Under the pieces are notes generated by a model, which was not told the DNA's origin, did no database searches, and worked only from the letters and a program-made list of their open reading frames with translations. A stretch of DNA of 64,000 bases from Caballeronia glathei (lineage in GTDB: Bacteria > Pseudomonadota > Gammaproteobacteria > Burkholderiales > Burkholderiaceae), in contig NZ_JFHC01000022.1 in NCBI RefSeq assembly GCF_000698595.1, positions 1-64,000 of the forward strand, in the 5' to 3' direction. Positions 49,257 to 57,874 of the stretch are shown piece by piece; within the stretch, counting starts at the first letter, position 1, and each line of letters opens with the position of its first letter. The translations under genes and the position numbers were made by a program.

Positions 49257-51041
49257 ATGTCCCAATCCACCGCACGGCGCCTGCGCAGTCAGGAATGGTT
49301 CGACGACCCTGCGAACGCGGACATGACCGCGCTCTATGTCGAGCGCTTCATGAATTACGGTCTCACGCGCGAAGAGCTGCAGTCGGGCCGCCCCATCATC
49401 GGTATCGCGCAGACGGGCAGCGACCTCGCGCCGTGCAACCGGCATCACATCGAGCTCGCCGCGCGCACCAAAGCCGGCATCCGCGACGCCGGGGGCATCC
49501 CCATGGAATTCCCCGTTCATCCGCTGGCCGAGCAGAGCCGCCGGCCGACCGCCGCGCTCGACCGCAATCTGGCCTACCTTGGCCTCGTCGAAATCCTTCA
49601 CGGCTTTCCGCTCGACGGCGTGGTGCTGACCACCGGCTGCGACAAGACCACGCCCGCCTGCCTGATGGCGGCGGCAACGGTGGACATGCCGGCCATCGTC
49701 CTGTCGGGCGGACCGATGCTCGACGGCTGGCATCAGGGCAAACGCGTGGGCTCTGGCACGGTCATCTGGCATGCCCGCAATCTGCTCGCAACCGGGGAGA
49801 TCGACTATGAAGGCTTCATGGAACTCACGACGGCATCGTCACCGTCGATCGGGCATTGCAACACGATGGGGACAGCCCTTTCGATGAACAGTCTTGCCGA
49901 AGCGCTCGGCATGTCGTTGCCGGGCTGCGCGAGCATTCCGGCGGCGTATCGTGAACGCGGGCAGATGGCGTACGCTACCGGCAAGCGCATCGTCGACCTG
50001 GTGCGTGAGGACGTGCGGCCATCGCACATCATGACGAAAGCGGCATTCGAAAACGCTATCGTCGTCGCGTCCGCGCTCGGCGCTTCGAGCAACTGTCCGC
50101 CGCACCTGATCGCGATTGCGCGCCACATGGGCGTGGAGCTGAGTTTGGACGACTGGCAGCGGGTGGGAGAGCAGGTGCCGCTCATCGTGAACTGCATGCC
50201 GGCGGGCGAGTATCTCGGCGAGAGCTTCCACCGGGCGGGCGGCGTGCCCGCCGTGCTGCGCGAGCTTGCGCACGGCGGCCTCGTGCACCGCGAGTGCCTG
50301 ACGGTGTCGGGCCGCACGATCGGCGACATCGCAGCGGATGCGCCGCCGGCGGACCGCGACGTCATCAAGACCGCCGATGAGCCGCTCAAGCACGGCGCGG
50401 GCTTCATCGTGCTGTCAGGCAATTTCTTCGACAGCGCCATCATGAAGATGTCGGTCGTCGGCGACGCGTTCCGGCAGACCTACCTGAGCGAGCCTGGTGC
50501 GGAAAACACGTTTGAAGCCCGCGCGATCGTCTTCGATGGACCGGAGGACTATCACGCGCGCATCAACGATCCGTCGCTGGAAATCGACCAGCGCTGCATT
50601 CTCGTGATTCGCGGCGCGGGTACGGTGGGCTATCCGGGCAGCGCGGAGGTGGTGAACATGGCGCCGCCCGCCGCACTCGTGCGCCAGGGCATCACGTCCT
50701 TGCCCACGCTCGGCGACGGACGCCAGAGTGGCACGTCGGCGAGCCCGTCGATTCTCAACATGTCGCCGGAAGCGGCCGTCGGCGGAGGGTTGTCGCTGCT
50801 GCGCACGGGCGACCGCATTCGCGTCGATCTGAATGCGCGCAGCGTGAACGTGCTGGTCGACGACGATGAACTGGCGCGGCGGCGCGAAACCGCCACATTC
50901 GAGATTCCGGCGGCGCAAACGCCATGGCAGGAGCTTTATCGTCAGACGGTCGGGCAGCTCTCGACCGGCGGTTGCCTGGAGCCCGCGACGCTCTATCTCA
51001 AGGTGATCGCAGAGCGCGGCAACCCGCGGCATTCGCACTGA
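49257..51041 (+). CDS. IlvD/Edd-family sugar-acid dehydratase ([2Fe-2S] type)
   Basis: This 594-aa enzyme should dehydrate an aldonic acid to its 2-keto-3-deoxy form. The cluster cysteines are C60 (LAPCNRHH), C128 (TTGCDKTTPAC) and C201 (GHCNTMGTA), one residue offset from those of Rhizobium L-arabinonate dehydratase, with Lys130 in the usual position. A C-terminal LGDGRQSGTSASPSILNMSPEAAVGGGL is the typical active-site lid. AAAGGAG precedes the ATG. The pentonate or hexonate specificity cannot be read from sequence; xylonate, arabinonate and gluconate-like acids are candidates. Confidence 0.93.
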   Translation: MSQSTARRLRSQEWFDDPANADMTALYVERFMNYGLTREELQSGRPIIGIAQTGSDLAPCNRHHIELAARTKAGIRDAGGIPMEFPVHPLAEQSRRPTAALDRNLAYLGLVEILHGFPLDGVVLTTGCDKTTPACLMAAATVDMPAIVLSGGPMLDGWHQGKRVGSGTVIWHARNLLATGEIDYEGFMELTTASSPSIGHCNTMGTALSMNSLAEALGMSLPGCASIPAAYRERGQMAYATGKRIVDLVREDVRPSHIMTKAAFENAIVVASALGASSNCPPHLIAIARHMGVELSLDDWQRVGEQVPLIVNCMPAGEYLGESFHRAGGVPAVLRELAHGGLVHRECLTVSGRTIGDIAADAPPADRDVIKTADEPLKHGAGFIVLSGNFFDSAIMKMSVVGDAFRQTYLSEPGAENTFEARAIVFDGPEDYHARINDPSLEIDQRCILVIRGAGTVGYPGSAEVVNMAPPAALVRQGITSLPTLGDGRQSGTSASPSILNMSPEAAVGGGLSLLRTGDRIRVDLNARSVNVLVDDDELARRRETATFEIPAAQTPWQELYRQTVGQLSTGGCLEPATLYLKVIAERGNPRHSH

Positions 51042-51067
51042 CGCGGCGGCGGACCGCGGCGGGACTG

Positions 51068-51095
51068 CGCGCTGGAATCGCGCGTCGCCAGCGCG
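51068..51095. terminator. Hairpin between convergent genes
   Basis: CGCGCTGG (51068-51075) and CCAGCGCG (51088-51095) form 8-bp arms with a 12-nt loop shortly after the dehydratase stop. It has no T-tract, so it is a moderate candidate. Confidence 0.4.
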
Positions 51096-51230
51096 GACGC
51101 CGAACCGGCCCGATGTACCGTGAGTGGGTGCGCGCATGCTTCGAGTGCCGCGCGCACCCACACCGTTGCCCGATGTTTCCGCCTTCAGTCTGAACAAGAC
51201 GAACCGTCCTTCCCGACGCAGGCGCAACCG

Positions 51231-52829
51231 TCAAATCCCGAGCGACAGCTGCAGCCAGTTCGTGACCGATAGCGCCGAGCACGTTGCGCTGCGCCAGCCG
51301 ATATGCCCGTCGGGGCGGATGATCCAGAACGTGCCGCCCGGCGCGCCGAACGCGTCCGCGAACTCGTCGCCGGCGTCGGTCAGCAGGGTGACTTCCTCGC
51401 TGCGCGGCACCTCGCAATCCGGTGCCGACACGAGCACGCCCGCCGCCCGATCGCCGAGCACGGATCGCAGCGCGCGATATCCGTCGATAAAAGCATCGAC
51501 CTGATCATTCGCGCGATCGACATAACCCACCAGCACGTGCCGCCCGCGACCGATGAATTCGCGCAAACGCCTGTCGTGCCCGATGTATGCCTGCGAAAGG
51601 CCACCCACTTCCGGCGCGCGGTCGCCCGGTGCGGGAGACGCTGCGTCCATCTGCGGGCACTCGTCCGCCACGATCCGGCTGCCCCGGTACGTGACGAGCA
51701 GCTGAGTCTCGCGCATGGCAGGCTTGATCGCTTCGCGCAGCAGTACGGCGTTCAGGGCGGCGCTCGTCGACTGGACCACATCCAGCCCGACTGGACGTCG
51801 CTCCTCCGCGTAGCTGCCCAGCAACTGCGGACCCGCGAGACCGCTGGCGGCGAGCGACAGCTTCCACGCCAGATTGTGCGCGTCCTGAAGACCCGTATTC
51901 ATCCCCTGGCCGCCGACCGGCGGATGAATATGCGCCGCGTCGCCCGCAATGAACACGCGCGAGCGCCCATACGCCGATGCAATCCGGTGGCTGACACGAT
52001 AAACCGACGACCAGCGCATCGTGGAAAGCCGCGTGCCTTCCGGAAGCGCCGGCAGCATGAGGCGCGTGATCGTGTCGAAGTCGGGCGCGGGTGTGCTGGC
52101 AAGCTGCGCCGCGTCCTCCTCCGACGCGACGATGATCGAGAGCCGGTAACGGCTCGCCGAGCCGCGGATGGGCACCGCGGCGAGCGACGTCTGCGGACGG
52201 CCGCCCCCGCTCCAGTTGAAGCGGTACATGGGGCCGCGCGGCAGCGGCCAGCCGACTTCGAGGTCGGCGAGCGCGAACGTCTGCGGAAACTGGCCGCCTT
52301 CGAAGCTGAGCCCCAGTCCCGAGCGCACCTTGCTGTGCGCGCCGTCGCAGCCCGCGAGCCACCCGCAGCGCACCGTGCGCGACTCGCCGTTCGGACCGGT
52401 CAGGTTCGCGAGCACGGCATCGTCGGCTTCCGTGAATCCGTCGAGGGTCCAGCCATAGTCCACGTGGCCGCCGCGCTCCGCCAGCGCGGCTTCGAGCAGC
52501 CGCTCGGTTTCGTACTGAGCCAGCGACAGCGAACCATACGGCAAGCCTTGCGGCGGTATCAGCATGCTTTGCGCGGGAACGGGGGCACCGTCGGTCCACG
52601 TCTCTACGCCGGTGAGCCACACGCCGGAATCGATCGCGTGACCGGCAATGCCAATGTCCTCGAATATTTCCAGCGTGCGCGCCGTGACGCCGAGCGCCTT
52701 GCAGAAATAGGCGCGCTGCGGATGCTGCTCGATCACGATGACGTCGGTGCCGTCGCGGCGCAACTCGGTTGCCAGCAGCAGCCCGACGGGGCCCGCGCCA
52801 ATGATCAGAACATCAGTGGAATCCTGCAT
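51231..52829 (-). CDS. FAD-dependent aromatic hydroxylase (MhpA/PheA-type)
   Basis: A 532-aa class A flavoprotein monooxygenase. It starts with VLIIGAGPVGLLLATELRRDG, has the NADPH/FAD DG motif in LAGCDGAHSKVRSGLGL, and the GD motif in FIAGDAAHIHPPVGGQGMNTGLQDAHNLAWKL. The C-terminal thioredoxin-like domain typical of phenol-hydroxylase relatives is present (to LGI). It should hydroxylate an aromatic ring or oxidise a polyketide-like substrate. It is a single gene with no dioxygenase or hydrolase partner nearby, so the pathway is unclear. Confidence 0.9.
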   Translation of the reverse strand: MQDSTDVLIIGAGPVGLLLATELRRDGTDVIVIEQHPQRAYFCKALGVTARTLEIFEDIGIAGHAIDSGVWLTGVETWTDGAPVPAQSMLIPPQGLPYGSLSLAQYETERLLEAALAERGGHVDYGWTLDGFTEADDAVLANLTGPNGESRTVRCGWLAGCDGAHSKVRSGLGLSFEGGQFPQTFALADLEVGWPLPRGPMYRFNWSGGGRPQTSLAAVPIRGSASRYRLSIIVASEEDAAQLASTPAPDFDTITRLMLPALPEGTRLSTMRWSSVYRVSHRIASAYGRSRVFIAGDAAHIHPPVGGQGMNTGLQDAHNLAWKLSLAASGLAGPQLLGSYAEERRPVGLDVVQSTSAALNAVLLREAIKPAMRETQLLVTYRGSRIVADECPQMDAASPAPGDRAPEVGGLSQAYIGHDRRLREFIGRGRHVLVGYVDRANDQVDAFIDGYRALRSVLGDRAAGVLVSAPDCEVPRSEEVTLLTDAGDEFADAFGAPGGTFWIIRPDGHIGWRSATCSALSVTNWLQLSLGI

Positions 52830-53110
52830 GCTTGTCGACCCTCCGCGATATGCACGCAGCGGTGCCTGCGCGCCGTGATGGTTGAACAGGTCCAGCGAAA
52901 GGCAAGAACGCGGCCGGCCCGATGGGCGTGCCCCTTGGCGGGAAGTGGCTGCCGATCGATCTTACACAATCTGCCCGGCCCGAATCCATCCGCGCGCCTG
53001 CCGGATCGCCGCTCCCGGCCGTATGAGGAAAACCCTGCTCATCCGGGGGCCTTGCCTGACGCGGACCCAGGTGGCGCTTGAGGGAAATCCATCATTTTTC
53101 GGGCTGAGGC

Positions 53111-53126
53111 GCCGGTTCGAATCGGC
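53111..53126. promoter_or_regulatory. LacI-type palindrome upstream of the mocD-like gene
   Basis: GCCGGTTCGAATCGGC is a near-perfect palindrome (GCCG-N-TTCGAA-N-CGGC) with the central CG typical of LacI-family sites, 111 bases before the oxygenase start. It may be the target of the LacI regulator at the other end of the cluster. The rest of 52830-53236 has no gene. Confidence 0.4.
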
Positions 53127-53236
53127 TATCTTCTGACTCACCGAGAAGCTCAGCGAACAGCGTACCCGTCACGCCGGTCCGAAAGCGTTGACGGGAAACC
53201 TGCAAGCGAGTCAACCGATTCAACAGGAGACGATTC

Positions 53237-54292
53237 ATGTCCTCGACTTCCGGCGTCGATGGAAGCGCCGCCACGCCGGCGCTGACCGATTCGACCTTCG
53301 ACGAGCGCGTTTCCGAGCAGTGGTATCAGCCGCGCATTCCGCGCGCCGTGCTCAAGGAACTGATGAAGCGCAGCGACGCCGAAGGCTGGCGCAACTTCGG
53401 GCTCTGGCTCGCGTTGCTCGCGGCATCGGGCGCGGTGGCAGCATTTGCATGGGGGACATGGTGGGCCGTGCCGGCGTTCTTCGTCTACGGCACGATCTAT
53501 TCGTCGAGCGATGCCCGCTGGCACGAACTTGCGCACGGCACGCCGTTCAAGACCCGCCGGATCAACGACGCGTTCTATCACCTGTCGTCGTTCATGACGA
53601 TTCGCGAGGGCTACTGGTGGCGCTGGAGTCACGCGCGGCATCACACCCACACCTACTTTCAGGAACGCGATCCGGAAATCCAGGTCGCGCGGCCGACCAG
53701 GGTGTGGCCGATCATCGCCGACTTCTTCGGGCTCGTCGGCGCCACGCTCGAGATCGCCAAGATCGTGCGACATGCGTTCGGCCGCGTCGAGGCCGCGACC
53801 GACGCGTTCCTGCCGGCCGCCGAAAAGCCGAAGATGATCCGCTCGTGCCGCATCTATCTGGCGGTGGTGCTCGCCACGATCGCGCTCGCCATCGCAACGC
53901 ACAGCTTCCTGCCGCTCATGTTCGTCTGGACCCCGCGCTTCTATGGCGGCTGGCTGCATCAATTGCTCGGCCTCACGCAGCACGCGGGCCTCGCGGTCAA
54001 CGTGAAGGATCACCGCCTGAATACGCGCACGGTGCATCTCAACCCTGTCTTCCGCTTTCTGTATCTCAACATGAACTACCACCTGGAGCATCACCTGCTG
54101 CCGATGGTGCCTTTCCACGCGCTGCCGCGCCTTCACGATGCGATCAGGGACCAGCTTCCGCCCGCCTATCCGAGCCTTTACGCGGCGTACCGCGAGATGG
54201 TGCCGGCGCTCTGGCGGCAGCGCTCCGATCCGGCGCATGTGATCGAGCGCACGCTGCCGGGCGGGGCGTTCGCGGCGCAGTCCGGAGTCTGA
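53237..54292 (+). CDS. mocD: MocD-like membrane di-iron oxygenase
   Basis: A 351-aa integral-membrane oxygenase of the fatty acid desaturase/AlkB superfamily. Its three histidine boxes are H96-E-L-A-H100, H132-A-R-H135-H136 and H282-L-E-H285-H286, with an extra H249 (LTQHAG). Hydrophobic segments lie at about 55-90 and 205-245. AGGAG precedes the ATG. A Rieske ferredoxin and a ferredoxin reductase follow directly, the same gene order as mocD-mocE-mocF of rhizobial rhizopine catabolism, where the set removes a methyl ether from 3-O-methyl-scyllo-inosamine. Oxidative O- or N-demethylation is the likely chemistry. Confidence 0.85.
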   Translation: MSSTSGVDGSAATPALTDSTFDERVSEQWYQPRIPRAVLKELMKRSDAEGWRNFGLWLALLAASGAVAAFAWGTWWAVPAFFVYGTIYSSSDARWHELAHGTPFKTRRINDAFYHLSSFMTIREGYWWRWSHARHHTHTYFQERDPEIQVARPTRVWPIIADFFGLVGATLEIAKIVRHAFGRVEAATDAFLPAAEKPKMIRSCRIYLAVVLATIALAIATHSFLPLMFVWTPRFYGGWLHQLLGLTQHAGLAVNVKDHRLNTRTVHLNPVFRFLYLNMNYHLEHHLLPMVPFHALPRLHDAIRDQLPPAYPSLYAAYREMVPALWRQRSDPAHVIERTLPGGAFAAQSGV

Positions 54293-54326
54293 CGGCTCCC
54301 TGTCCTCAACGAAAAAGGAGACTTGC

Positions 54327-54671
54327 ATGAGCGTCGAAACGAAGACCGTCAACTGGGTCGCGGCCTGTGCGACCGGCGACATCGACGAAGAGGACGTGAT
54401 CCGCTTCGATTATGCGGGGGCGAGTTATGCGGTGTATCGCATATCGGACGGCTTCTATGCATCCGATGGCTGGTGCACGCACGAACAGGCGCATCTGGCA
54501 GATGGCTTCGTGGTGGATCGCGAGATCGAATGTCCGCTGCATCAGGGACGCTTCGACATCCCGAGCGGCAAGGCGATGAGTCCGCCCGTGTGCGTGCATC
54601 TGAAGACGTATCCCGTGCGCGTCGAAGACGGACAGGTGCTGCTCGGCGTACCTGCGCAGGAGGCGTCATGA
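54327..54671 (+). CDS. mocE: MocE-like Rieske [2Fe-2S] ferredoxin
   Basis: A 114-aa soluble ferredoxin. The cluster ligands are C50 and H52 in GWCTHEQAHL and C69 and H72 in ECPLHQGRFD, the oxygenase-type Rieske pattern. It has no signal peptide. AAAAGGAG precedes the ATG. It should carry electrons from the reductase to the di-iron oxygenase. Its stop overlaps the reductase start as ATGA. Confidence 0.93.
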   Translation: MSVETKTVNWVAACATGDIDEEDVIRFDYAGASYAVYRISDGFYASDGWCTHEQAHLADGFVVDREIECPLHQGRFDIPSGKAMSPPVCVHLKTYPVRVEDGQVLLGVPAQEAS

Positions 54672-55915
54672 AAGCGACTCCCGCGATGGTGATCATCGGA
54701 GCAGGGCAGTGCGGCGCGCGTACCGCCCACGCGCTGCGCAACAACGGCTGGGATGGCGAGATCACGCTGCTCGGCAACGAGCGCGTCGCGCCTTACGACC
54801 GGCCGCCGCTCTCGAAGCAGGTGCTCCTCGGCGAGAGAACCACGGCGCAATGCGCGCTCTACGACGACGCCTTCTATCGCGAGCACAGGATCGACCTGCG
54901 CATCGACGCGAACGTGCAGCAGATCGATCGCGGGTCTCGCAAGGTCGTGCTGCAGAACGGGCAGTCGGTTGCGTATCAGCGTCTTCTGATCGCGACGGGT
55001 GCCGAGCCGCGGCAACTCGCCGTGCCCGGCGCGGCGCTTGCCGGCGTGCACTGCCTGCGCACGTCGGCGCATGCCGAGGCGATCGCGGACGAATTGTCGC
55101 CGGGGCGGCGCATCGCGATCGTCGGCGCGGGGTTCATCGGACTCGAAATCGCGGCCACCGCGGTCGCGCGCGGCTGCGAAGTGGTGGTGATCGAAGCCGC
55201 CGCGCGGGCGCTGATGCGCGCGGTGCCCGAGATCGTCGCGGCGTGCCTGGTGGAACGCCACCGGGAGATGGGCGTCGACGTGCGCTTTGCCGTGCAGGTG
55301 GAAAGGATCATCGGCACGGACCGCGTGAGCGGCGTGAAGCTCTCCGACGGCACGACGATTCCCTGCGATTGCGTCGTCGTCGGCATCGGCGTGAAACCGC
55401 GCACGGAACTCGCGGAGGCGGCGGGCATCGACGTGGCCGACGGCATCGCAGTCGACGACACACTGCGCACCAACGATCCGCACATCTTCGCGGCGGGCGA
55501 CGTCTGCTCGTTTCCGCATCGGCTCTTTCGCCGGCGCATACGGCTTGAATGCTGGAGAAATGCGGAGGATCACGCGCGCATCGTCGCGCGCAACATGCTC
55601 GATCGCGGCGAGACCTATTCCGAAGTGCCGTGGTTCTGGTCGAATCAGTACGACATGGCGATCCAGATCGCCGGCATGCCGGCGTTCGGCGTGGACACGG
55701 TCGTGCGCGAGGCGGGCGAGCGTTCGCGCATCTTCTTCGCGCTCGATCGCGAGGGCGCAATGGTGGGCGCGAGCGGTGTGGGCGCAGTGGGCGAAATTGC
55801 ACGCGACGTGCGCATCGCACAGGCGCTCATCGCGCGGCGAGCGGTGATCGAACCGGCGCTGCTCGCCGATCGCGACGTCAAGCTGAAGCCGCTCGTTGCC
55901 GCAGAGCCGGCATGA
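54668..55915 (+). CDS. mocF: MocF-like FAD ferredoxin reductase
   Basis: A 415-aa reductase of the BphA4/rubredoxin-reductase type. The FAD motif is VIIGAGQCGARTAHALR, followed by LLGNERVAPYDRPPLSK. The NADH motif is IAIVGAGFIGLEIAATAV, and the second FAD segment is DPHIFAAGDVCSFPH. The C-terminal dimerisation part (RLECWRNAEDHARIVARNML) is present. It is the electron entry point of the three-component system and is translationally coupled to the ferredoxin. Confidence 0.94.
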   Translation: MKATPAMVIIGAGQCGARTAHALRNNGWDGEITLLGNERVAPYDRPPLSKQVLLGERTTAQCALYDDAFYREHRIDLRIDANVQQIDRGSRKVVLQNGQSVAYQRLLIATGAEPRQLAVPGAALAGVHCLRTSAHAEAIADELSPGRRIAIVGAGFIGLEIAATAVARGCEVVVIEAAARALMRAVPEIVAACLVERHREMGVDVRFAVQVERIIGTDRVSGVKLSDGTTIPCDCVVVGIGVKPRTELAEAAGIDVADGIAVDDTLRTNDPHIFAAGDVCSFPHRLFRRRIRLECWRNAEDHARIVARNMLDRGETYSEVPWFWSNQYDMAIQIAGMPAFGVDTVVREAGERSRIFFALDREGAMVGASGVGAVGEIARDVRIAQALIARRAVIEPALLADRDVKLKPLVAAEPA

Positions 55916-55946
55916 CCCGGCGGTCCGACGTGCATCAGCCGGGCGC

Positions 55947-56984
55947 TCAGTCCGTAAGCGGAAGGTTTTCGCGCAGGAGCACCGTGACGGGAATCTGCTG
56001 CGGCAGCGCGATGCCCGGGTCGCGATGGTAGTGGCGCAGCACGATCTCGATCGAGCGCATCGCTTCGCCTGCGGGGTTCTGATCGAGAACGGCGTCGAGC
56101 GCGCCTTCGATCAGAAGGCGCCGCGAGCTTTCGTTGAGCTCGTGGCCGATCAGCACGGTCGAGCGAACCCGGTCGAGCGCGCGCAGCGCGGCCGCGATGC
56201 CCTCGTCGCCGACCGAGATGTTGTAGATGCCGCGCAGGTCGGGATAGCGCCTGAACGCATCGCGCGTCAGGCGTTCGGTGAGCGCCGACTGCTCGCGGCT
56301 CTCGACGGTCTCGACAATGTCGCAGCCCGGAAAGCGGCGCCGCAGCACCGAACGGAAGCCACTTTCGCGTTCTTCATGGCCGAGGAAATCATGCATGCCG
56401 GTCATGACGAGCACCTTGCCGCCCGCGTCGCCGATGAAGCGTCCCATCAGTTCGCCCGCCACGCGGCCCGCGCACCGGTTATCGATGCCGACATAGGCAA
56501 GGCGCCCGGTCCCCGGCAGGTCGCTTGCGAGCGTGATGACCGGCATGGCGTGGCTCGCGTGGCGCAGCGCGGCCGTGATGTCCGGGTGCTCGTAGGCGAC
56601 GATGATGAGCGCGTCCGCCTTCTGCGTCGCGTGCCGGATGGTTTGCGCAACGCGCGACGCATCGAGGCTTTCGAAGTACGTGACCGCGCAGATCACGCGC
56701 TGCGACTCGAACGTCTTCTGCGCGACTTCGAAACCCTGCTTGAGGTGCACGTAGTACGGCGCGACGGGTTGCTGCATGAGGATCGCGATGCGCAGCCACC
56801 GCACCGACACGGCTTCGAGCGCCCGGTCGATCTTCAGCTTGCGCGCCCATTCGAGCACGCGCATTTCCTTCTCGCGCGAGACGCCGCCGCGGCCGTTCAG
56901 CACGCGGTCGACGGTGGCTTCGCTCACGGCGGCTGCGCGGGCGATGTCAGCCATGCTGGTCTTGCGGCGTGAGTGGTCGGACAT
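55947..56984 (-). CDS. LacI-family regulator of the MocDEF-like cluster
   Basis: A 345-aa regulator with N-terminal helix-turn-helix MADIARAAAVSEATVDRVLNGRGGVS (11-36) and a sugar-binding domain (RIAILMQQPVAPYYVHLKQGFEVA, then LAYVGIDNRCAGRVAGELMGRF, then GIYNISVGDEGIAAAL). The VSEATVDRVLNGR recognition helix is typical of rhizobial inositol- and sugar-related LacI proteins. It is convergent with the reductase gene, 31 bases away. It may sense a cyclitol or sugar-derived inducer. Confidence 0.9.
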   Translation of the reverse strand: MSDHSRRKTSMADIARAAAVSEATVDRVLNGRGGVSREKEMRVLEWARKLKIDRALEAVSVRWLRIAILMQQPVAPYYVHLKQGFEVAQKTFESQRVICAVTYFESLDASRVAQTIRHATQKADALIIVAYEHPDITAALRHASHAMPVITLASDLPGTGRLAYVGIDNRCAGRVAGELMGRFIGDAGGKVLVMTGMHDFLGHEERESGFRSVLRRRFPGCDIVETVESREQSALTERLTRDAFRRYPDLRGIYNISVGDEGIAAALRALDRVRSTVLIGHELNESSRRLLIEGALDAVLDQNPAGEAMRSIEIVLRHYHRDPGIALPQQIPVTVLLRENLPLTD

Positions 56985-57242
56985 GGGCCGGGCGGCGGGT
57001 GGCTCAGAGGGTCATTCACCGGATGATCGCATCAAGGAGGGTGGCCATCAAGGCGGCGCGCACGCCTTGAGAAAAACAGGAGAGTTGAGCATCAGGGCAC
57101 GCGCGCCGGAGCCTGACCTTCATCCGGCGAGCAGTGCGTGCGGCGTCGGTTTGCACGCGCTCACAGGGTCGCGGGACCATGCCGGTCATGCCCGAAGCGG
57201 ACAGAAGCGGGAGTACACGGGGCGTGCGAACGTGGGAAGGGG

Positions 57243-57680
57243 CTACGGATGCCAGGTCAGCCTGTACTCGATATCGGTTTCGCCGACGTGGCGAAACCCC
57301 AGGCCGAGATAGAGCCGGCGCGCCGGATTGTCCTTGAGCACGGTCAGCGACACCGACGAGCCCGCGCGTTCCGCGTCCGCGAGCATGAGGCGAAGCACGT
57401 GGCCGCCGAGCCCGCGCCCCTGATATTCCGGCAGGATCTGCAGCTGGAAGATGAACCATTCGGAACCGGAACGCGCGGCCTTGACGAGACCGATGTCATC
57501 GGCGCCGTACATGAGAATGGATGCATCCCCGTACCGGAAGCGCACGCGTTGCAGGTGCGTTTCATCATCGGCGGGTTCACCTGCGCGAATGAGGTGCCCG
57601 GTCATCGTGAGCTTGCGCAGGCGGATCAGGAACGACTCGTCATTCGGGGTCGCGGGTCGCAACGAGAGGGGCAATTGCAT
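57243..57680 (-). CDS. GNAT-family N-acetyltransferase
   Basis: A 145-aa acetyltransferase. Motif A (FQLQILPEYQGRGLGGHVLRLML) contains the Q/RxxGxG/A acetyl-CoA loop. Motif B (SLTVLKDNPARRLYLGLGFRHVGE) follows. The start is the ATG at 57680 (MQLPLSLRPATPND), a standard GNAT opening. It is on the same strand as the aldehyde dehydrogenase upstream but 194 bases away, so co-transcription is uncertain. The acceptor is unknown. Confidence 0.88.
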   Translation of the reverse strand: MQLPLSLRPATPNDESFLIRLRKLTMTGHLIRAGEPADDETHLQRVRFRYGDASILMYGADDIGLVKAARSGSEWFIFQLQILPEYQGRGLGGHVLRLMLADAERAGSSVSLTVLKDNPARRLYLGLGFRHVGETDIEYRLTWHP

Positions 57681-57874
57681 GATCTGTATTCGCGAATGCG
57701 GCGGGGATCGTGGTGTCAGGCGCAGTTTAAGGCATCGTCGAAGCGCTCGGTTGCCGACCGCCGGAGGCTTCCGGTCGGCGCGAAAGGATGCAGTGGGAGG
57801 GTTTGCCGCTGCGGCCGCACCCGCGGCCCGGAGTACGGGATGCGGATGAGGATGCTTTTCGCAGGCGGCGCCGT

